Origin: an uncultured Alphaproteobacteria bacterium
GTDB lineage: Bacteria; Pseudomonadota; Alphaproteobacteria; HIMB59; GCA-002718135
Assembly: GCA_902621855.1 (NCBI GenBank)
Contig: CACNNQ010000002.1
Location: forward strand, 62,001 to 126,000
DNA length: 64,000 nucleotides
Direction: 5' to 3'
Numbering within the stretch: the stretch's first letter is position 1; every line of letters starts with the position of its first letter. The translations under genes were made by a program, and so were the position numbers. This document shows, piece by piece, positions 54,298 through 64,000 of this stretch. The notes below the pieces were generated by a model, which was not told the DNA's origin, did not search any database, and worked only from the letters and a program-made list of their open reading frames with translations.

Positions 54298-54375
54298 TTT
54301 ACCTCCCATGAAAATTATACATATTATCTAACATATCTAGAACCAGATAAAATAGGAAATATGGATAATTTGTAA

Positions 54376-54452
54376 TGGTGGGCCCTCAGGGACTTGAACC
54401 CCGGACCACCCCGTTATGAGCGGGGCGCTCTAACCAACTGAGCTAAGAGCCC
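54376..54452 (-). tRNA. tRNA with CAU anticodon, probably tRNA-Ile2
   Basis: The minus strand folds into a full cloverleaf of 77 nt with encoded CCA. The 5' GGGCTCT pairs with AGGGCCC, the D arm is AGCTCAGTTGGTTAGAGC, the anticodon arm CCCCG-CTCATAA-CGGGG and the T arm CCGGG-GTTCAAGT-CCCTG. The CAU anticodon is shared by initiator Met, elongator Met and Ile2 (where C34 becomes lysidine). The acceptor stem starts G-C, not the initiator mismatch. The GGGCYCTTAGCTC start resembles Ile2 more than elongator Met. Confidence 0.9.
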
Positions 54453-54500
54453 TGAAACTGCTAATACATCTCAATTTTGTAAGTTTCAATTAATTTATTC

Positions 54501-55328
54501 CTAGATCTGAATTTTTAAAAGATCTTTCCCAACTATTGGGTTTTTCCCAAAATCATTTCTGACGATTTTCATAAGTTTATTTTCATTGAATTTTGTTGGT
54601 ACAAAATGAGTAAGGACAAGTTTTTTACAATTGGTAATTTTTGCAATTTTACCAACTATTGTTGAGGGAGTATGATAATCTCTTACATTATGTAATGTTT
54701 TTTTTGTTCTCATTTTATTAGTTTCTTTTATTTCTCCATCTATAAAAACTTCATGCAATAAAACGTCTGCGTTTTGTCCGAATTTCATTATATTTTCACA
54801 TGGTTTAGTGTCCCCACTTATAGTTAGTTTTTTTTTATTATGGTAAAAGTTAAAACCATAAGCATATTTTACGGGTTTATGATCGACTGTAAAATATGTG
54901 ATTTTTATATCTTTAATTTTAATATTTCCAAGGGATTTGAATTCTTTTACTATAATATCAAATGCTTTTATTGATGATCTTACTTCATAATTTATTCTTT
55001 GCTCTCTCTCTTTTTTCCACGCGTTCATAATTTTTTTTATAAAGATTTTAGTTCCTGGTGGTCCATAAATTATCCATGGTTTTATTCTATAAGAATGCCA
55101 TGAAGAAATTATTAATTGATATAAATCAACTACATGATCTGAGTGAAGGTGTGTTAATAATAGAGCATCAATACTAGCACCTGATATATTTATTTGATTA
55201 AGTCTCTGTGTTACTCCAGAACCACAATCAACTAAAATTTTTGCTTTTTTTGTAGATACTAAATTAGAAGGACCAAATCTTCTGTAATCAACACTAGGAC
55301 AACCTGTTCCAAGAAGTGTTAATTCCAT
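54501..55328 (-). CDS. MBL-fold metal-dependent hydrolase, RNase Z-like
   Basis: This 275-residue protein begins LTLLGTGCPSVDYRRFGPS and has the metal motif LLLTHLHSDHVVDL (HxHxDH) near residue 58, SGDTKPCENIM near 172, LLHEVF and a final LVLTHFVP. This domain order fits the RNase Z/arylsulfatase-like branch, but it lacks the long flexible arm of tRNase Z, so the substrate is uncertain. It shares one base with the rpoD stop, so it is at the end of the dnaG-rpoD operon. Confidence 0.85.
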   Translation of the reverse strand: MELTLLGTGCPSVDYRRFGPSNLVSTKKAKILVDCGSGVTQRLNQINISGASIDALLLTHLHSDHVVDLYQLIISSWHSYRIKPWIIYGPPGTKIFIKKIMNAWKKEREQRINYEVRSSIKAFDIIVKEFKSLGNIKIKDIKITYFTVDHKPVKYAYGFNFYHNKKKLTISGDTKPCENIMKFGQNADVLLHEVFIDGEIKETNKMRTKKTLHNVRDYHTPSTIVGKIAKITNCKKLVLTHFVPTKFNENKLMKIVRNDFGKNPIVGKDLLKIQI

Positions 55329-57484
55329 TACTCATCCAAAAAAGTTTTTAATTTTCTAGCCCTAGTTGGGTGTTTTAATTTTCTTAGCGCTTTTGCTTCT
55401 ATCTGTCTAATTCTCTCTCTTGTTACACTAAATTGTTGACCAACTTCTTCTAAAGTGTGATCACTATTCATTCCAATACCAAAACGCATTCTTAAAACTC
55501 TCTCTTCTCGTGGAGTAAGAGATGATAGAATTCTTGTTGTTGTGTCTCGTAAAGAGCTTTTAACTGCTGCATCAATAGGAATCAATGCATTTTTATCTTC
55601 AATAAAATCTCCAAGTGAGCTATCTTCTTCATCACCAACAGGGGTCTCTAAACTTATTGGTTCTTTGGCTATTTTCAGAACTTTCTTCACCTTATCAATT
55701 GGCATGTGTAAACGATCTGCAAGCTCGTTAGGAGTTGGCTCTCTACCAATTTCTGACATAATCTGCCTTGTTGTTCTTACAATTTTATTAATAGTTTCAA
55801 TCATATGTACTGGTATTCGAATGGTTCTGGCTTGATCAGCTATAGATCTGGTTATTGCCTGCCTTATCCACCAGGTAGCGTATGTTGAAAATTTATAACC
55901 TCTTCTATATTCAAATTTATCTACAGCTTTCATCAAGCCAATATTTCCCTCTTGAATTAAATCTAAAAATTGTAGACCTCTATTTGTATATTTTTTAGCA
56001 ATTGATATAACAAGTCTTAGGTTTGATTCTATCATTTCTTTCTTTGCTCTATTTGCCGATCTTTCACCATTTTGTACAGTGCTGACTATTCGCCTAAATT
56101 CTGATATAGGTAATTCAGAAGCAGATTGGATTTCTTTTATTTCTTCAACAATTTTGTTAATTTCTAAATGATTCCTATTTATAAATTTTTCCCAACTTTT
56201 ATCCTTAGTAGCCAATAAATTTTGTATCCAATTTTTCTCAAAATTAAAATTCAAATATTGCTCAATAAATGACTCTCGCTTTACACCTGCGCTAGTAGCC
56301 AATCTTAACATTTTTCCTTCTCTCAAAAGAAGTTTTTTATTTAGTTCATAAAGAGCTTCCATGAGAGCTTCAATTGTTGAAGAATTAAAATGTACCGCCT
56401 TCATTGCAGAAACCATCTCTTTTTGAACTTTTTTATATTTTTTTTCTATTGATATATAATTTTTATCATCTTTTTTTTCTGAATTTATAAGTTCACTGCT
56501 ATATTTTTGTAATTTTTTGAAAAGTTTTGTTATATCGTTAAAATCTTCTAAAACTTTAGGTTTTAGTTTTTCTTCCATAGCAGCCAGAGAAACATTTAAT
56601 CCTTCTTCTTCTTCATCATCCTCACTTACTTGATTTTCATCATTAGAATCAGTATTATCACTTGATTCATTTTTATCCTTATTGCTCTGATTATTATCTG
56701 AAGAAGCATTTTCAATTAACTTAAGTGTGTCCTCTAATTTATTATCAGAAATATCTGACATATCGTACGTTGCCTCCAGATCAACAATATCTCTCAATAA
56801 CATTGTTCCATCCTTGATAGAGTCTTTCCAATTTATAATTGATCTTATAGTCATTGGACTTTCACAAATTGCACCGATCATTTTTTCTCTTCCAGCCTCA
56901 ATTCTTTTTGCAATAGCTATTTCGCCTTCTCTACTTAATAGTTCTACAGCGCCCATATCTCTAAGATATAATCTAACTGGATCATCAGTTTTGCCAGTTT
57001 GTTTTTTTTCTTCTTCTTCTGAATTTTCATCAGATTTGCTGGCTTCTTTAGATATATTAATTAATTCTTTAGCTTCCTCTTCGGAGTAGATTTTAATTTT
57101 TGAAGTAATGAACAATTGTTCGAGTTTTTTTACGTTTTCCTCTAGTCTAAATCTTTTTGGAATAGATTTCTCTATTATTTTAAGAGTATATATTCCATCT
57201 ATTTTATTTTTAGTAATTAGTTTTTCAAAAATTTCTTTTATTTTATCCTCAAACGTAGACTTGGATTTTTTTATTGAAGTAATATTTTTTTTGTAATTTT
57301 TTTTATCTATTTTAGAATCAGAAGATTTACTTATTTTTTTTTTGACTTTATTAATTAATTTTTTCTTTATTGATTTTTTTGTTGTTTTTTTATTTACTTT
57401 TGATGTTTTTTTTACAGATTTTTTTTTCGTAGTTTTCTTTACGACCTTAGAAGATTTCTTTTTAATTTTTTTCTTTTTTTTCAT
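55328..57484 (-). CDS. rpoD: Primary sigma factor RpoD (sigma-70)
   Basis: This 718-residue housekeeping sigma factor begins with about 65 residues that are nearly half Lys, then region 1.1 (about 85-150), [17 protein letters not shown] (region 1.2) and an acidic non-conserved insert near 260-300. Region 2 ([37 protein letters not shown] and [14 protein letters not shown]), region 3 and region 4 ([26 protein letters not shown]) complete it. It follows dnaG by 12 nt, the conserved macromolecular synthesis operon. Confidence 0.97.
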   Translation of the reverse strand: MKKKKKIKKKSSKVVKKTTKKKSVKKTSKVNKKTTKKSIKKKLINKVKKKISKSSDSKIDKKNYKKNITSIKKSKSTFEDKIKEIFEKLITKNKIDGIYTLKIIEKSIPKRFRLEENVKKLEQLFITSKIKIYSEEEAKELINISKEASKSDENSEEEEKKQTGKTDDPVRLYLRDMGAVELLSREGEIAIAKRIEAGREKMIGAICESPMTIRSIINWKDSIKDGTMLLRDIVDLEATYDMSDISDNKLEDTLKLIENASSDNNQSNKDKNESSDNTDSNDENQVSEDDEEEEGLNVSLAAMEEKLKPKVLEDFNDITKLFKKLQKYSSELINSEKKDDKNYISIEKKYKKVQKEMVSAMKAVHFNSSTIEALMEALYELNKKLLLREGKMLRLATSAGVKRESFIEQYLNFNFEKNWIQNLLATKDKSWEKFINRNHLEINKIVEEIKEIQSASELPISEFRRIVSTVQNGERSANRAKKEMIESNLRLVISIAKKYTNRGLQFLDLIQEGNIGLMKAVDKFEYRRGYKFSTYATWWIRQAITRSIADQARTIRIPVHMIETINKIVRTTRQIMSEIGREPTPNELADRLHMPIDKVKKVLKIAKEPISLETPVGDEEDSSLGDFIEDKNALIPIDAAVKSSLRDTTTRILSSLTPREERVLRMRFGIGMNSDHTLEEVGQQFSVTRERIRQIEAKALRKLKHPTRARKLKTFLDE

Positions 57485-57496
57485 ATAATAGCGAAA

Positions 57497-59233
57497 CTAT
57501 TCCTCGGTACTAATGAGATCAGCTTTAATTTTTTTCAACTCATCCCAAGAAAGTGACGAAAAGTTATTATCTAATTTATCTAGGCTTTTATTTATTTTTT
57601 TCAAATTTGAAAGTCTTGTATTAAGATTTTTGACTGAATCTTGAATTTCTAATAATGTTTCCCTAGAATCGTTATCTTTTTTACAATATGGAAATAGGTC
57701 TAAAATACTATTTTCTGATACATATTTTAGTATTTTAATATAGTTTTTTGGTATCTCATTTATTTTAATTTCATCAATTTGCATTTCTTTAATCTGATTT
57801 TTTTGAAAATAATTTATAAATTCAACTTGGTCATGATCTAACAAATTACTACTCAAAAGCAATTCAGCTAAATCATCTCTTAGATCTATGTGATTAAGAT
57901 ACGATACCATAAAAGAATTTATTTGTTTAGAAAGTAGATTATCTTTTATTTCTTTATTTTTTACAATTAATGTTTTTTTATTTCGAGACTTTAATTTATT
58001 AAAAAATAAATTTTTAAATTCATTTTTATAAAAGAACTTAATTTTTTTATCTTTAATAGTATCAATTATATCGTCAATATACTTATCAAATGATATTTTA
58101 TCTTCCGCCTTTGATAAATCTACTGAAGATGAAGATTGATCAAAAATAAATTTAACAATTGGTACTGGTTTTTTTAATAGTTCGATTAAGTGTTTCAAAG
58201 AACTTTTATTTATAAGACTATCAGGATCATAATTCTTAGGAAGTTTGATAAACTGTAAATATTTGTTTGGAGATATATACTGAAGTGACATTAATGCACT
58301 TTTATAAGATGCTCGGAGACCAGCTTCATCTCCGTCAAACATTATCGTAGGCTTTTCTGCATATTTCCAAGATAACAATAACTGATTTTCAGTTAAAGCT
58401 GTTCCTAGTGGAGCAACAACTGTTTTAATATTATTTTCATATAAGCTAATAACATCCATGTAACCTTCACAGATAAGAATATTTTTTTTTGTTCTTATGT
58501 ATTCTTTCGCATTATTTAGATTATAAAGAATGCTTCTTTTTTGAAAAAAATTACTTTCCGGGGAATTAATATATTTAGGATTTGAATTATCTAAAACTCT
58601 ACCTCCAAATCCAATAACTGTATTTTTCTCATTAGAAATTGGAAATATTAATCTCTTGTAAAAAAAATCTTTTATTTTTTTATTATTATCGATTTTTATA
58701 ACATTACTTTTTAAAATATCTTTGTCAGAAAAATTATTTTTTTTTAAATGATCGTAAAGAGATGATTTAGCATTATATGAAAAACCAATTCTAAATTTTT
58801 TTATTGTATCCATGGAAATCGAACGCTTGTTTAGATAGTTCTTGCATTGGTCATTATAAAAAAGGTTATTTTCAAACCATTTTGTTGAAACTTCAAGAAT
58901 TTTGAAAATATTTTCATATTCTTTATTTTGCTTTATATTTTTTTCTATAATTCTTATTCCCACTTTATTAGCTAATTCTTTAACCGCATCAGGAAAAGAA
59001 TAATTGTATAGGTCAGTATAAATCGTAAAAATATCACCCTTAGCACCACAACCAAAACAATAATAAGAACCTAAATTATCATTTATTTTACAAGACGGTG
59101 TTTTCTCTTCATGAAATGGGCAACAACACCAATAGTCATTTCCTTTTCTTATTACTTTTACTTTTTTTTCTATTTCTGTAGAAAGTTGAATTTTTGATTT
59201 TATTGCTTCAAGATCATTTTTAGTAAATGACAT
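57497..59233 (-). CDS. dnaG: DNA primase
   Basis: DnaG makes RNA primers for replication. The 578-residue protein has a zinc finger (CCPFHEEKTPSCKIND...YYCFGCGAKGD, about 37-65), an RNA polymerase core with FGGRVLDNSNPKYINSPES and the TOPRIM motifs LICEGYMDVISLYE near 255 and TIMFDGDEAGLRAS near 298. The carboxy helicase-binding part is short and diverged. Its ATG shares one base with the yqeY stop. Confidence 0.96.
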   Translation of the reverse strand: MSFTKNDLEAIKSKIQLSTEIEKKVKVIRKGNDYWCCCPFHEEKTPSCKINDNLGSYYCFGCGAKGDIFTIYTDLYNYSFPDAVKELANKVGIRIIEKNIKQNKEYENIFKILEVSTKWFENNLFYNDQCKNYLNKRSISMDTIKKFRIGFSYNAKSSLYDHLKKNNFSDKDILKSNVIKIDNNKKIKDFFYKRLIFPISNEKNTVIGFGGRVLDNSNPKYINSPESNFFQKRSILYNLNNAKEYIRTKKNILICEGYMDVISLYENNIKTVVAPLGTALTENQLLLSWKYAEKPTIMFDGDEAGLRASYKSALMSLQYISPNKYLQFIKLPKNYDPDSLINKSSLKHLIELLKKPVPIVKFIFDQSSSSVDLSKAEDKISFDKYIDDIIDTIKDKKIKFFYKNEFKNLFFNKLKSRNKKTLIVKNKEIKDNLLSKQINSFMVSYLNHIDLRDDLAELLLSSNLLDHDQVEFINYFQKNQIKEMQIDEIKINEIPKNYIKILKYVSENSILDLFPYCKKDNDSRETLLEIQDSVKNLNTRLSNLKKINKSLDKLDNNFSSLSWDELKKIKADLISTEE

Positions 59234-59688
59234 TATTTACCTAAACTATCTTTAGCAATTTTTCCTGCTACTCCCATATCAATTTCACCCAAATAATTAG
59301 ATTTAATAATATTCATTAATTTTCCCATATCTTTGATTGATGAAAAATTATTCTCTTTTATAACTGTTTCAATAATAACCTTCGTTTCATTTTCACTTTT
59401 TTGATCAGGTAAAAAACTTTCTATCACAATGATTTCAGCTTTTTCTTTATCAATTAGATCTTGTCGATTCGCTTTTTCAAAGGCCTCTATGGAATCTTTT
59501 CTCTGTTTAACCAAACTTTGTAATATATTTAGCACATCTCCATCCATGAGGTTTTCTTGCTTTCCTCTTAATGCTATTTGCTTATCTTTAATTGCACTTC
59601 TTACAAGTCTTAACGTATTTATTGAATTGCTGTCTTTTTCTTTAATTGAATTCTTATATTTTTCGTCTATTTTATTTATTAAATTCAT
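59233..59688 (-). CDS. GatB/YqeY domain protein
   Basis: This 151-residue helical protein has RLVRSAIKDKQIALRGK, VKQRKDSIEAFEKANRQDLIDKEKAEI, VIESFLPDQ and IKDMGKLMNIIKSNYLGEIDMGVAGKIAKDSL, the YqeY family pattern. It resembles the tail domain of the GatB amidotransferase subunit; its own role is unknown. It heads the yqeY-dnaG-rpoD operon, a common arrangement, and is divergent from carA. Confidence 0.92.
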   Translation of the reverse strand: MNLINKIDEKYKNSIKEKDSNSINTLRLVRSAIKDKQIALRGKQENLMDGDVLNILQSLVKQRKDSIEAFEKANRQDLIDKEKAEIIVIESFLPDQKSENETKVIIETVIKENNFSSIKDMGKLMNIIKSNYLGEIDMGVAGKIAKDSLGK

Positions 59689-59766
59689 TTAGTTTTCTTA
59701 CTCCTAATATCAATTTTTTATTATTAATATACTAATATAATTCTTCTTATTAATTTCAACTAATCC

Positions 59767-59795
59767 TTGACTAGGCAAGTATAAATGCCTAGTAG
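59767..59795 (+). promoter_or_regulatory. Inverted repeat and possible promoter upstream of carA
   Basis: CTAGGCA (59771-59777) and TGCCTAG (59786-59792) form an inverted repeat with 8 nt between, overlapping TTGACT, which is a good -35 box. A weak -10 (TAGTAG) lies 17 nt on. The repeat could be an operator for the carAB promoter. If this is a promoter, the ATG at 59785 inside it cannot be the carA start. Confidence 0.35.
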
Positions 59796-60990
59796 ATATC
59801 ATTTTGCTTCAACAAAAATAATGGAAGTTATAAAAAAAAACTATCTTCAAAATAATAAAACTGCAGCTTTGGTATTGGAAAATGGTGAAATTCTTTTAGG
59901 TTATGGATTAGGGATACAAAAAGCTGTTATTGGAGAGTTATGCTTCAATACATCTCAAACTGGTTATCAAGAAGCATTATCTGATCCCTCATATGCAAAG
60001 CAAATAATTACATTTACTTTTCCACATATTGGAATTGTAGGTACAAATCAAGATGATCAAGAGTCAAAAAAAATCTACGCTGATGCTTGTATTATAAATC
60101 AACCATTATCAGAATATTCAAATTGGAGAGCTGAAAGTGATTTGAATACATATTTTTTAAAAAATAAGATTCCATGCATTTACGGAATTGATACTAGATA
60201 CTTAACGAAGAAATTATCAATAGAAGGGGCAAAAAAAGCAGCAGTTATTCACTTTGGAGAAGGTGAAAATAAAATTGAAAAAATTAAAACTCAACTAAAT
60301 GAGTGGAAAGGTCTTCAAAATTTAGATTTAGCTGGAATAGTATCGACAGAGCAAAACTATAATTGGAAAAAAGGAATATGGAAAAGTAATAAATCAATAA
60401 AAAGACAATTCAAATATAATGTCACATGTTTAGACTTTGGAGTCAAAAATAACATTTTAAGAAATCTAAATGAATTTAATCTGAACCCAACTGTATTAAA
60501 CTTATTTTCTAGCTATGAAGAAATAATAGAAACTAATCCCTTAGGAATTTTTTTATCAAATGGCCCTGGTGATCCTTATGCCACAGGTAGTAAAATAGTT
60601 GATGTAATTAAAAAATTAATTGATGATAAAATTCCAATATTTGGAATATGTCTCGGGCATCAAATTTTAGGATTGGCATTAAATGCAAAAACTAAAAAAA
60701 TGTTTCAGGGTCACAGAGGTTCAAACCACCCCGTCAAAAATCTTACAACTGGAATTGTTGAAATTACTTCACAAAATCATGGTTTTGAAGTTGATAGAGA
60801 TAGTTTTACCAGAGATATAATTGAAACTCATGTTTCACTATTTGACGGGAGCAATGAAGGTTTAAGACATAAACATTTGCCAGTATTTAGTGTTCAATAT
60901 CATCCAGAGGCGTCGCCTGGTCCACATGATAGTCATTATTTGTTTGAAGAATTTTATAATCTTATTGAGAAAAATGCCAAAAAGAACTGA
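59785..60990 (+). CDS. carA: Carbamoyl-phosphate synthase small subunit
   Basis: CarA hydrolyses glutamine and passes ammonia to CarB for arginine and pyrimidine synthesis. The 401-residue ORF has [16 protein letters not shown] near 30, [31 protein letters not shown] near 64 and a class I amidotransferase domain with [13 protein letters not shown] (catalytic Cys) near 292 and [13 protein letters not shown] near 375. The track start at 59785 lies inside an inverted repeat and possible promoter. The ATG at 59821 ([10 protein letters not shown]) gives a more usual amino terminus. The end overlaps carB by 17 nt. Confidence 0.96.
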   Translation: MPSRYHFASTKIMEVIKKNYLQNNKTAALVLENGEILLGYGLGIQKAVIGELCFNTSQTGYQEALSDPSYAKQIITFTFPHIGIVGTNQDDQESKKIYADACIINQPLSEYSNWRAESDLNTYFLKNKIPCIYGIDTRYLTKKLSIEGAKKAAVIHFGEGENKIEKIKTQLNEWKGLQNLDLAGIVSTEQNYNWKKGIWKSNKSIKRQFKYNVTCLDFGVKNNILRNLNEFNLNPTVLNLFSSYEEIIETNPLGIFLSNGPGDPYATGSKIVDVIKKLIDDKIPIFGICLGHQILGLALNAKTKKMFQGHRGSNHPVKNLTTGIVEITSQNHGFEVDRDSFTRDIIETHVSLFDGSNEGLRHKHLPVFSVQYHPEASPGPHDSHYLFEEFYNLIEKNAKKN

Positions 60991-63900
60991 CATAAATAAA
61001 ATATTAATAGTAGGTGCAGGTCCCATAGTTATTGGTCAGGCTTGTGAATTTGATTACTCGGGTGCTCAGGCATGTAAGTCTCTCAAAGATGAAGGTTACA
61101 AAATTGTATTAATTAACTCAAATCCAGCAACAATAATGACTGATCCAGAATTAGCTGATCAAACTTATATTGAGCCTATAACTAAAGAATTTGTGGAAAG
61201 AATAATCGAAATAGAAAAACCAGATGCTCTTCTACCAACTATGGGGGGTCAGACAGCTTTAAACGTTTCAATGGAACTTTTTAATAATGGTATACTTGAA
61301 AAGCACGGGGTTAAAATGATTGGGGCAAATCCAACAGCAATCGAATTAGCTGAGGATAGGCAAAAATTTAAAGATGCTATGAAAGAAATTGGTCTAACCT
61401 GTCCTAAAAGTTACGTGGTAAACACGATTGAAGAGTCAAAAAGAGTAAAAAATGAATTAAATTTGCCTCTTGTCATAAGACCAAGTTTTACTCTTGGGGG
61501 TACCGGAGGTGGTGTTGCCTATGATGATGAGGGGTTTATTGATTTATGTAATAGGGGTTTAAGTGCTAGCCCGACTAATCAGATACTTATTGAAAAATCT
61601 GTTTCAGGTTGGAAAGAATTTGAAATGGAAGTTGTTAGAGATAATAAAGATAATTGTATTATTGTTTGCTCAATTGAAAATGTTGATCCAATGGGTGTTC
61701 ATACTGGAGATAGTATTACAGTAGCTCCATCCTTAACATTAACTGACAAAGAATATCAAATTTTAAGAAATGCCAGCATTAAGGTTCTTAGAAAAATAGG
61801 AGTAGATACTGGCGGTTCAAATGTTCAATTTGCAATAAATCCTGAAGATGGAGAAATTAATGTAATTGAAATGAATCCAAGAGTTAGTAGATCTTCTGCA
61901 TTAGCATCTAAAGCCACAGGTTTTCCAATAGCAAAAGTTGCTGCAAAATTAGCTGTGGGTTACACTTTGGATGAACTTGCAAATGATATCACTACGACAA
62001 CACCCGCAAGTTTTGAACCAACTATTGATTATGTTGTAACTAAAATTCCAAGATTTACTTTTGAAAAATTTGTTGGTGCTAATTCCGACCTAACAACATC
62101 CATGAAATCAGTTGGTGAAGCAATGAGTATAGGTAGATCTTTTAATGAATCAATCCAAAAGGGGTTTAACTCTCTTGAGTACGGTCTAACTGGTTTTGAT
62201 AAACCAAAACTTAGCTCAAATGATAAAAATACAATCTTGAATGAACTTAAAATACAATCTTCTCAACGCTTGTTAGTCGTAGGAGAAGCTCTAAGAATTG
62301 GATTATCAGTCGATGAAATAAATCAAACTACAAAATATGATAAATGGTTTTTATACCAAATAAAAACAATAATAGATTTTGAAAAAATCTTAAAAGAAAA
62401 AGGGCTCAACAAAGATATAATATTATATGCAAAGAAAATTGGCTTCTCAGATAGCAAAATCTCATCAATATTAAGTATTAAAGAAAAAGAATTAAGAAAA
62501 TTTAGAAATAATAATGATATTAATCCTGTCTTCAGACTTGTTGATACTTGTGCAGGTGAATTTAGTTCTAAAACTCCTTATCTTTATTCTACTTATGACT
62601 GGAATTTTGAAAATACTAAATTCTGTGAAGCAAATCCTACATCAAAAGACAAAGTAATAATACTTGGAGGCGGTCCTAATAGAATAGGTCAAGGCATTGA
62701 ATTTGATTATTGCTGTGTACATGCTGTCTATGCATTGAAAGAAAAAGGCATTGAAACAATAATGATAAATTGTAACCCAGAAACAGTTTCAACTGACTAT
62801 GATACTGCTGATAGACTTTATTTTGAGCCACTTTCAGCTGAAAGTGTTATTGAAATTTACAATAAAGAAAAAAGTAATGGAAATGTTCTTGGTGTGTTAG
62901 TACAATTTGGAGGCCAGACACCTCTAAAAATTGCAAAAGAATTAGAAGAGTCTGGAATAAAAGTTATAGGAACGTCAACTGAAGCAATAGATTTAGCTGA
63001 AGATAGAGATAGATTCAGTGAAATATTAATGAAACTGAAAATTGCTCAACCAAAAAATGCTTTTGCAAATACGGTAGCACAAACTTTAGAAAAAGCTGAA
63101 GAAATTGGATATCCTGTTTTAGTTAGGCCTTCTTATGTTCTTGGAGGAAGAGCTATGCAAATCGCATACGACAAAGATAATTTAGAATCATTTTCTAATG
63201 AAGCTCTTGAAGTTTCTTCAAATAATGTAATTTTAATTGATGAGTATCTTGAGAATGCCAAAGAAATAGATGTAGATATAATTAGAGATAAAAATGGAGA
63301 AATATTCATAGCTGGAATTATGGAACATATCGAAGAAGCAGGAATTCACTCTGGAGATAGTGCTTGTTCCTTACCTCCCTATTCAGTTAGTAAAGAAACT
63401 CAGAATAAAATAATTGAATGGGTATCAAAAATTGCTAAAGAAATTAATGTTGTCGGATTAATGAACACTCAATTAGCAATTAAAGATAAAAAAATATATG
63501 TTTTAGAAGTAAACCCAAGAGCCAGCAGAACTGTACCATTTGTTGCCAAATCAAAAGGTATTCCGATCGCAAAAATTGCAGCAAAAGTAATGGTCGGCGA
63601 AAATCTTAATTCAATTTTGAATGATTATGAAATTAATGAATTAAAAAACTTTAATGTTAAAGAATCTGTTTTTCCTTTCAATAAATTTGATGGAGTTGAT
63701 TTAATACTAGGTCCTGAAATGAAATCGACAGGAGAAGTTATGGGAATAGATGAAACCTTTTTATCTTCCTATATAAAGAGCCAAATAGCCTGTGGTAATA
63801 TTCTTCCATCCAAAGGGACAGTTTTTATCTCAATAGATAATGATAATAAAAAGTTCATTATTGAGATAGCACAAAAGTTAAAAGAATTAGATTTTAATCT

Positions 63901-64000
63901 ACTTGCAACTAAAGGGACTGCTGAATACTTAAATACTAATAACATCAAGACAAAAACAGTAAATAAAGTAAAAGAAGGTAATCCTCATGTAGTTGACTTA
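60974..64000 (+). CDS. carB: Carbamoyl-phosphate synthase large subunit (cut by window end)
   Basis: Missing from the ORF track because no stop lies in the window. The ATG at 60974 ([21 protein letters not shown]) opens a frame of 1009 codons to the last base. The protein has two homologous ATP-grasp halves: [11 protein letters not shown] and [13 protein letters not shown] in the first, then [19 protein letters not shown] and [11 protein letters not shown] in the second. The last residues shown (NPHVVDL) lie in the allosteric MGS-like domain, so perhaps 60-90 residues are missing. It makes carbamoyl phosphate with CarA. Confidence 0.97.
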   Translation, partial: MPKRTDINKILIVGAGPIVIGQACEFDYSGAQACKSLKDEGYKIVLINSNPATIMTDPELADQTYIEPITKEFVERIIEIEKPDALLPTMGGQTALNVSMELFNNGILEKHGVKMIGANPTAIELAEDRQKFKDAMKEIGLTCPKSYVVNTIEESKRVKNELNLPLVIRPSFTLGGTGGGVAYDDEGFIDLCNRGLSASPTNQILIEKSVSGWKEFEMEVVRDNKDNCIIVCSIENVDPMGVHTGDSITVAPSLTLTDKEYQILRNASIKVLRKIGVDTGGSNVQFAINPEDGEINVIEMNPRVSRSSALASKATGFPIAKVAAKLAVGYTLDELANDITTTTPASFEPTIDYVVTKIPRFTFEKFVGANSDLTTSMKSVGEAMSIGRSFNESIQKGFNSLEYGLTGFDKPKLSSNDKNTILNELKIQSSQRLLVVGEALRIGLSVDEINQTTKYDKWFLYQIKTIIDFEKILKEKGLNKDIILYAKKIGFSDSKISSILSIKEKELRKFRNNNDINPVFRLVDTCAGEFSSKTPYLYSTYDWNFENTKFCEANPTSKDKVIILGGGPNRIGQGIEFDYCCVHAVYALKEKGIETIMINCNPETVSTDYDTADRLYFEPLSAESVIEIYNKEKSNGNVLGVLVQFGGQTPLKIAKELEESGIKVIGTSTEAIDLAEDRDRFSEILMKLKIAQPKNAFANTVAQTLEKAEEIGYPVLVRPSYVLGGRAMQIAYDKDNLESFSNEALEVSSNNVILIDEYLENAKEIDVDIIRDKNGEIFIAGIMEHIEEAGIHSGDSACSLPPYSVSKETQNKIIEWVSKIAKEINVVGLMNTQLAIKDKKIYVLEVNPRASRTVPFVAKSKGIPIAKIAAKVMVGENLNSILNDYEINELKNFNVKESVFPFNKFDGVDLILGPEMKSTGEVMGIDETFLSSYIKSQIACGNILPSKGTVFISIDNDNKKFIIEIAQKLKELDFNLLATKGTAEYLNTNNIKTKTVNKVKEGNPHVVDL

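Overview
The window is about 64 kb of very AT-rich, tightly packed bacterial chromosome. Several signs point to a streamlined, probably marine, alphaproteobacterium of the SAR11/HIMB59/AEGEAN-169 kind. These are a circularly permuted two-piece tmRNA, an alphaproteobacterial-type SspB, an FtsZ ending in [10 protein letters not shown], many 1-15 nt gene overlaps and almost no intergenic DNA. The lineage is an inference from these traits, not a database result. Peptidoglycan synthesis (meso-diaminopimelate type from the MurE DNPR motif), LpxC, BamD and MlaA/MlaC show a Gram-negative envelope.

Layout. 1-2721 (minus): start of mrdA, then mreD, mreC, mreB (rod shape). 2726-7656 (minus): leuA, ilvC, ilvH and the acetolactate synthase large subunit (branched-chain amino acids), running into the mre genes. 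7704-12170 (minus): hflK, hflC, a YjeT-like small membrane protein, a DegP-type protease and miaA. 12257-14612: mrp on the plus strand facing thyA and folA. 14715-14959: ssrA. 14960-18840 is the only clearly accessory part. Copies of the ssrA 3' end recur there at 15737 and, inverted, at 17764, next to a HEAT-like protein gene flanked by CTACGAAG repeats, a frameshifted exported-protein gene, two unrelated FkbM-type methyltransferases, a rhodanese and the amino-terminal stump of an OafA-type acyltransferase. 18868-21855: VanZ-like gene, sspB, gpmA, fumC.

21856-40450 (minus) is an unbroken division and cell wall (dcw) cluster: mraZ, rsmH, ftsL, ftsI, murE, murF, mraY, murD, ftsW, murG, murC, murB, ddl, ftsQ, ftsA, ftsZ, lpxC. 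Four TGGGN repeats at exact 10-bp spacing just upstream of mraZ look like its autoregulatory MraZ box. rnpB lies directly upstream. 40856-48147: AmpD-type amidase, bamD, ligA, uvrD, mlaA, mlaC. 48144-54309 (minus): a carbohydrate uptake operon with binding protein, two permeases, class II aldolase, a Gfo/Idh/MocA dehydrogenase and an aldo/keto reductase, but no ATPase gene. A strong hairpin separates the binding protein from the permeases. 54376-54452: a CAU tRNA, probably Ile2. 54501-59688 (minus): yqeY, dnaG, rpoD and an MBL-fold hydrolase. 59785-64000 (plus): carA and carB, the latter cut by the window end.

Most of the window is ordinary core genome. The unusual material is the ssrA-associated integration hotspot, the intercistronic hairpin in the sugar operon and the MraZ box. 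I found no CRISPR array, complete transposase or integrase gene, or clearly new multi-gene system.
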